A DNA stretch of 38,693 nt from positions 1 through 38,693 of IMG/VR virus record IMGVR_UViG_3300042876_000684; one strand, written 5' to 3'. Below the pieces are notes generated by a model. It saw only the letters and a program-made list of their open reading frames with translations. It was not told the DNA's origin and did not search any database. Positions 36,483 to 38,693 of this stretch are shown in pieces; positions within the stretch are counted from its first letter, which is position 1, and the number at the start of each line of letters is the position of its first letter. The position numbers and the translations under genes are program-made. This stretch comes from a virus.

Positions 36483-37418
36483 TCAATTTGCGTCATCCGT
36501 AACTTCGATAAAAAAGGTCTGCCCGCTGGCCGGAGCTGCCGGAGTGGGGGTCGTGATCTCGACCCGCATATACAAATCCCGCCCGGGGATGGTATCGCCG
36601 TTATAGACCAGCATCGGCAGTCCCGAAATGCCATCTCCGGAGGTAACCAACGAATGCGCGCTGTCCGACCCGCTGCCCTCGGTGGTCATAGCGGGCATAT
36701 TCACATATCCGAGTCGCGCGGCCCGGTTGGCCCACAGCAGGGTAAACAGGACGTTATCGAGCTGGGCCGCAATCGGCGAAGCATAGAAATGCAGGCGGAA
36801 GCTATTGATATCGGTGACCAGGTTGGTCAGCATCCGGATCTTGGTGATGTACCCCGACCCGCCCGCCACCCGGAAGAAATTGCGCAGGGTCCACAGCCGC
36901 GCCACCAGCCCGGTGCCGCCATAGGCCCCGTTGCCCGCCACCGGGGTGGTGAGGGCCTTATCGGAGTACAGCGCGAAGGTCAAGGTGGTGTAGCCGGTCA
37001 CCTTTGCGTAGAACGTGCCGTTGGCGTTGGTATTGCCGGTGATCCCGCTGATCGTCACCACGTCGCCATCGGCCAGGCCGTGGGTAGGCGTAGTCACCAC
37101 AATCGGGCTGGCATTGGTAGCATCCGAGCAGGCCAAATTGACGTTGACCGCGTCTTTGACGGTGTACGCGGTCGTATCCGCCGGGCGCGAAAACTCCACC
37201 GTTTTGACAATTGCCACCCCGCCAAAATTGCCAATGTGGGCCTCGCCCGCGTTGATCTGTACCCCGTTGGTTACGCCAGGCGTGCTCTGATCGATCCCCG
37301 CGGCCATATCCAGCGCATAAATCGCCTTGCCGTCGGCAGCCACTTCGCCGGTATCCACCAGCTTGACCTTCATCGGCCCTTCCGGACCTGGGAAATAGGC
37401 ATAACTATTGACCGTCAT
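36483..37418 (-). CDS. Structural protein with inserted Ig-like module
   Basis: A 311-aa beta-rich protein in the head-gene region. Residues about 96-170 form a separate module (VVTTPTHGLADGDVVTISGI, then FYAKVTGYTTLTFALYSD), seen by memory in many metagenomic phage structural proteins, apparently inserted into a host protein whose halves read KTVEFSRPADTTAYTVKDAVNV and LWTLRNFFRVAGGSGYITKI. No enzyme motif. Its place between the gp10-like gene and the SGNH hydrolase suggests a head decoration or capsid-surface fibre. Confidence 0.62.
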   Translation of the reverse strand: MTVNSYAYFPGPEGPMKVKLVDTGEVAADGKAIYALDMAAGIDQSTPGVTNGVQINAGEAHIGNFGGVAIVKTVEFSRPADTTAYTVKDAVNVNLACSDATNASPIVVTTPTHGLADGDVVTISGITGNTNANGTFYAKVTGYTTLTFALYSDKALTTPVAGNGAYGGTGLVARLWTLRNFFRVAGGSGYITKIRMLTNLVTDINSFRLHFYASPIAAQLDNVLFTLLWANRAARLGYVNMPAMTTEGSGSDSAHSLVTSGDGISGLPMLVYNGDTIPGRDLYMRVEITTPTPAAPASGQTFFIEVTDDAN

Positions 37419-37427
37419 ACAATCCTC

Positions 37428-37973
37428 CTAAAAACTGATTTGAGCTAACATCTCGTTCCACGCCGCGTCGATATCCGGACCGGCCTGCTCGGCTGCATCG
37501 TCGATCTTTGTCCAGCCGATGTTGGCAAACAGAGCGAGCTGGTTGGTGCCCTGCACAGCCTCGGCATAACTGACGTCCGTGCCGATCACGCCGGTGACTG
37601 CGCCGTCTTTGACCTCGATCTCAATCGACCATGACTTACCCAACTGCTCTGACGTTGGCGCCAGCACGTAAACCACCTGACCCGCCCGCCTGAGCCCCAT
37701 GCCCCGCCCGCCTTTTTTGCCCTTCGGCAGTTTACGCTTCGATGGCCACCACATGCCGGTATTGCGCTCGTAGTAACCCATCGGCCTGCCATTGCGGTCG
37801 ACCCGGCCCGGACGATTGGCCGCGGTTTCGGCGGGATACTCTTTCAGGATCCCTTCGACCGCCAGGCAGGATTTACTCATCGCCACCTCAGCCAGCGGCA
37901 GGGACCGCTCCGGCATGGTCGTGAGCGACTCCATCAGTTCATCAAATCCGGAGAGTTCGGCTTCAAACGCCAC
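37428..37973 (-). CDS. HK97 gp10-like head-tail/tail-completion protein
   Basis: A 181-aa protein beginning GFDELMESLTTMPERSLPLAEVAMSKSCL, the helical start of gp10-like proteins, with a basic loop (PSKRKLPKGKKGGRG) and beta C-terminus (WSIEIEVKDGAVTGVIGTDVSYAEAVQ). GTG start at 37973 supported by GAGG 6 nt upstream; it overlaps the MuF-like gene by 11 nt. The order before the capsid gene is unusual for gp10-type proteins. Confidence 0.65.
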   Translation of the reverse strand: MAFEAELSGFDELMESLTTMPERSLPLAEVAMSKSCLAVEGILKEYPAETAANRPGRVDRNGRPMGYYERNTGMWWPSKRKLPKGKKGGRGMGLRRAGQVVYVLAPTSEQLGKSWSIEIEVKDGAVTGVIGTDVSYAEAVQGTNQLALFANIGWTKIDDAAEQAGPDIDAAWNEMLAQISF

Positions 37974-38625
37974 CGGCCACCTCGCTGAACTTCCTGCCCA
38001 AATAATCGCCCTGGCTGATGATCACGCCATGCAGCCCGCCACACCCGGCCACCAGGCCCCACGGGGTTTGCACCGGCCTCTTGCACACCAGGCTATCCCG
38101 TTCGGTCAGCCAGACCACGACCCACTCGTTTTTCGAGCGCAGCCGCCGCACCGCCGTATCACAGCGGCAGTTGACGTGGGCCGGCGGCTTGAATGCCATC
38201 CCCGGAATTTGAGCGGCCTGGTAGGCGATATCGTTGCCCTCGGCATAAGCCAGGGTGGTTTCGGTGACGGCCACGGCCCACGCCCGCGCGGCATTCTGAT
38301 CCAACACCGGCTTGAGCATGTCGACCAACTGGCCTACGTTCTGCCCGGGCGTCTCGATCCAGGCCGCGATTTTCTCGCCGACCATGCCCTGCGTGCGGGT
38401 TTCGAACTGCTGGAGGATTTCATCGGTGTGACTGCGGGCCCACCGGGCAGCCTGCTCGTGCACCAGCGAATTATCGAAGTAAATCCCGAGGGCGTTGAGT
38501 TTGCGCTCAGCCCCGATGATCCCGGCAGCCGCAAGACCCTGCAAGCGCGGTTGGATCAGCTTGACGAGCAGCTCGTGCTCGCCTTGCCAAAAATCCACCG
38601 GAAGCTGATAGGGTAAAGGACTCAT
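37963..38625 (-). CDS. MuF-like head morphogenesis protein
   Basis: A 220-aa protein related to phage Mu F / SPP1 gp7, minor head proteins injected or bound near the portal. Diagnostic parts are YFDNSLVHEQAARWARSHTDEIL (49-71), AVTETTLAYAEG (119-130) and HVNCRCD (150-156). It is shorter than many MuF proteins and has no toxin tail. The ATG (38625, equal to base 59 after closing the circle) overlaps the stop of the small frame at 56-175 by ATGA, which links it to the portal gene. Confidence 0.88.
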   Translation of the reverse strand: MSPLPYQLPVDFWQGEHELLVKLIQPRLQGLAAAGIIGAERKLNALGIYFDNSLVHEQAARWARSHTDEILQQFETRTQGMVGEKIAAWIETPGQNVGQLVDMLKPVLDQNAARAWAVAVTETTLAYAEGNDIAYQAAQIPGMAFKPPAHVNCRCDTAVRRLRSKNEWVVVWLTERDSLVCKRPVQTPWGLVAGCGGLHGVIISQGDYLGRKFSEVAGGV

Positions 38626-38693
38626 TTGATCGCCTCGACAATTCGCCGTCTCAAACCTGCCATGTAATCGAGCAGACTTTGCTGAAATTCGCG
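38567..38693. repeat. Right copy of 127-bp terminal direct repeat
   Basis: Identical to bases 1-127. It contains the 5' end of the MuF-like gene and part of the small frame before it. Joining the copies makes the late operon continuous from portal to MuF-like protein. Confidence 0.95.

Noticed and set aside
36147-37448. 433-codon plus-strand frame over the SGNH and structural genes
   Set aside because: It spans two well-supported minus-strand genes, has low-complexity basic sequence and no domain.
1-38693. CRISPR array, rRNA or tRNA genes
   Set aside because: No regularly spaced repeats of CRISPR type, rRNA segments or convincing cloverleaf with a CCA-type acceptor were noticed; a covariance-model scan was not possible.

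Overview
The window looks like the complete genome of a temperate, long-tailed (siphovirus-like) tailed phage assembled as a circle. Bases 1-127 recur exactly at 38567-38693, so the unique circle is 38,566 bp, and the gene cut by the ends (MuF-like protein, 37963-38625) reads through into the terminase/portal block. The host cannot be proven from the sequence. The Thr/Pro-rich 'PTPT' linker behind a membrane anchor (20025-20654), the moderately high GC and two host-like dispersed repeats fit a Chloroflexota (Anaerolineae-like) bacterium; this is inference.

Layout. (1) Late genes, all minus strand, read from about 4.7 kb down through base 1 and on from 38.6 to 22.3 kb: two membrane proteins that may be holins, small and large terminase, portal, MuF-like protein, gp10-like protein, a structural protein, an SGNH hydrolase, protease with scaffold-like tail, capsid, connector, tail terminator, tail tube, frameshifted tail chaperones, tape measure, tail tip and fibres. 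(2) Early/replication genes, minus strand, 17.3 down to 5.0 kb: small regulators and zinc-binding proteins, primase-helicase, a repeat-rich intergenic region that looks like an origin, a PAPS-reductase/DndC-like protein, a Spo11/Topo VI-A-like protein, a DUF5131 (Gp37/Gp68) protein, a Mom-like acetyltransferase-fold protein and several small unknowns. (3) Lysogeny and accessory genes, plus strand, 17.4-22.25 kb: repressor-like HTH protein, a small helical protein, a two-gene cassette of unknown function, a surface-anchored protein and a large serine integrase with a candidate attP in its last codons.

Regulation is unusually readable. A divergent switch at 17.27-17.39 kb has a near-consensus early promoter overlapped by repeated operator-like boxes and an apparently leaderless repressor promoter. 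The late promoter at 4.82-4.85 kb (TTGACA-N16-TAAAAT) overlaps a palindrome and is followed by a strong terminator before the first late gene, as in Q-type antitermination. Two translational frameshift sites are proposed: the usual -1 site in the tail chaperone and a +1 UUU-CGU site at the portal 3' end.

The most promising new biology is the early cluster of a PP-loop sulfur-chemistry protein, a three-cysteine DUF5131 protein and a Mom-like protein, which could be a DNA-modification pathway; the stand-alone Topo VI-A-like protein; and the two-gene lysogenic cassette (18269-19973) bracketed by related terminator repeats.
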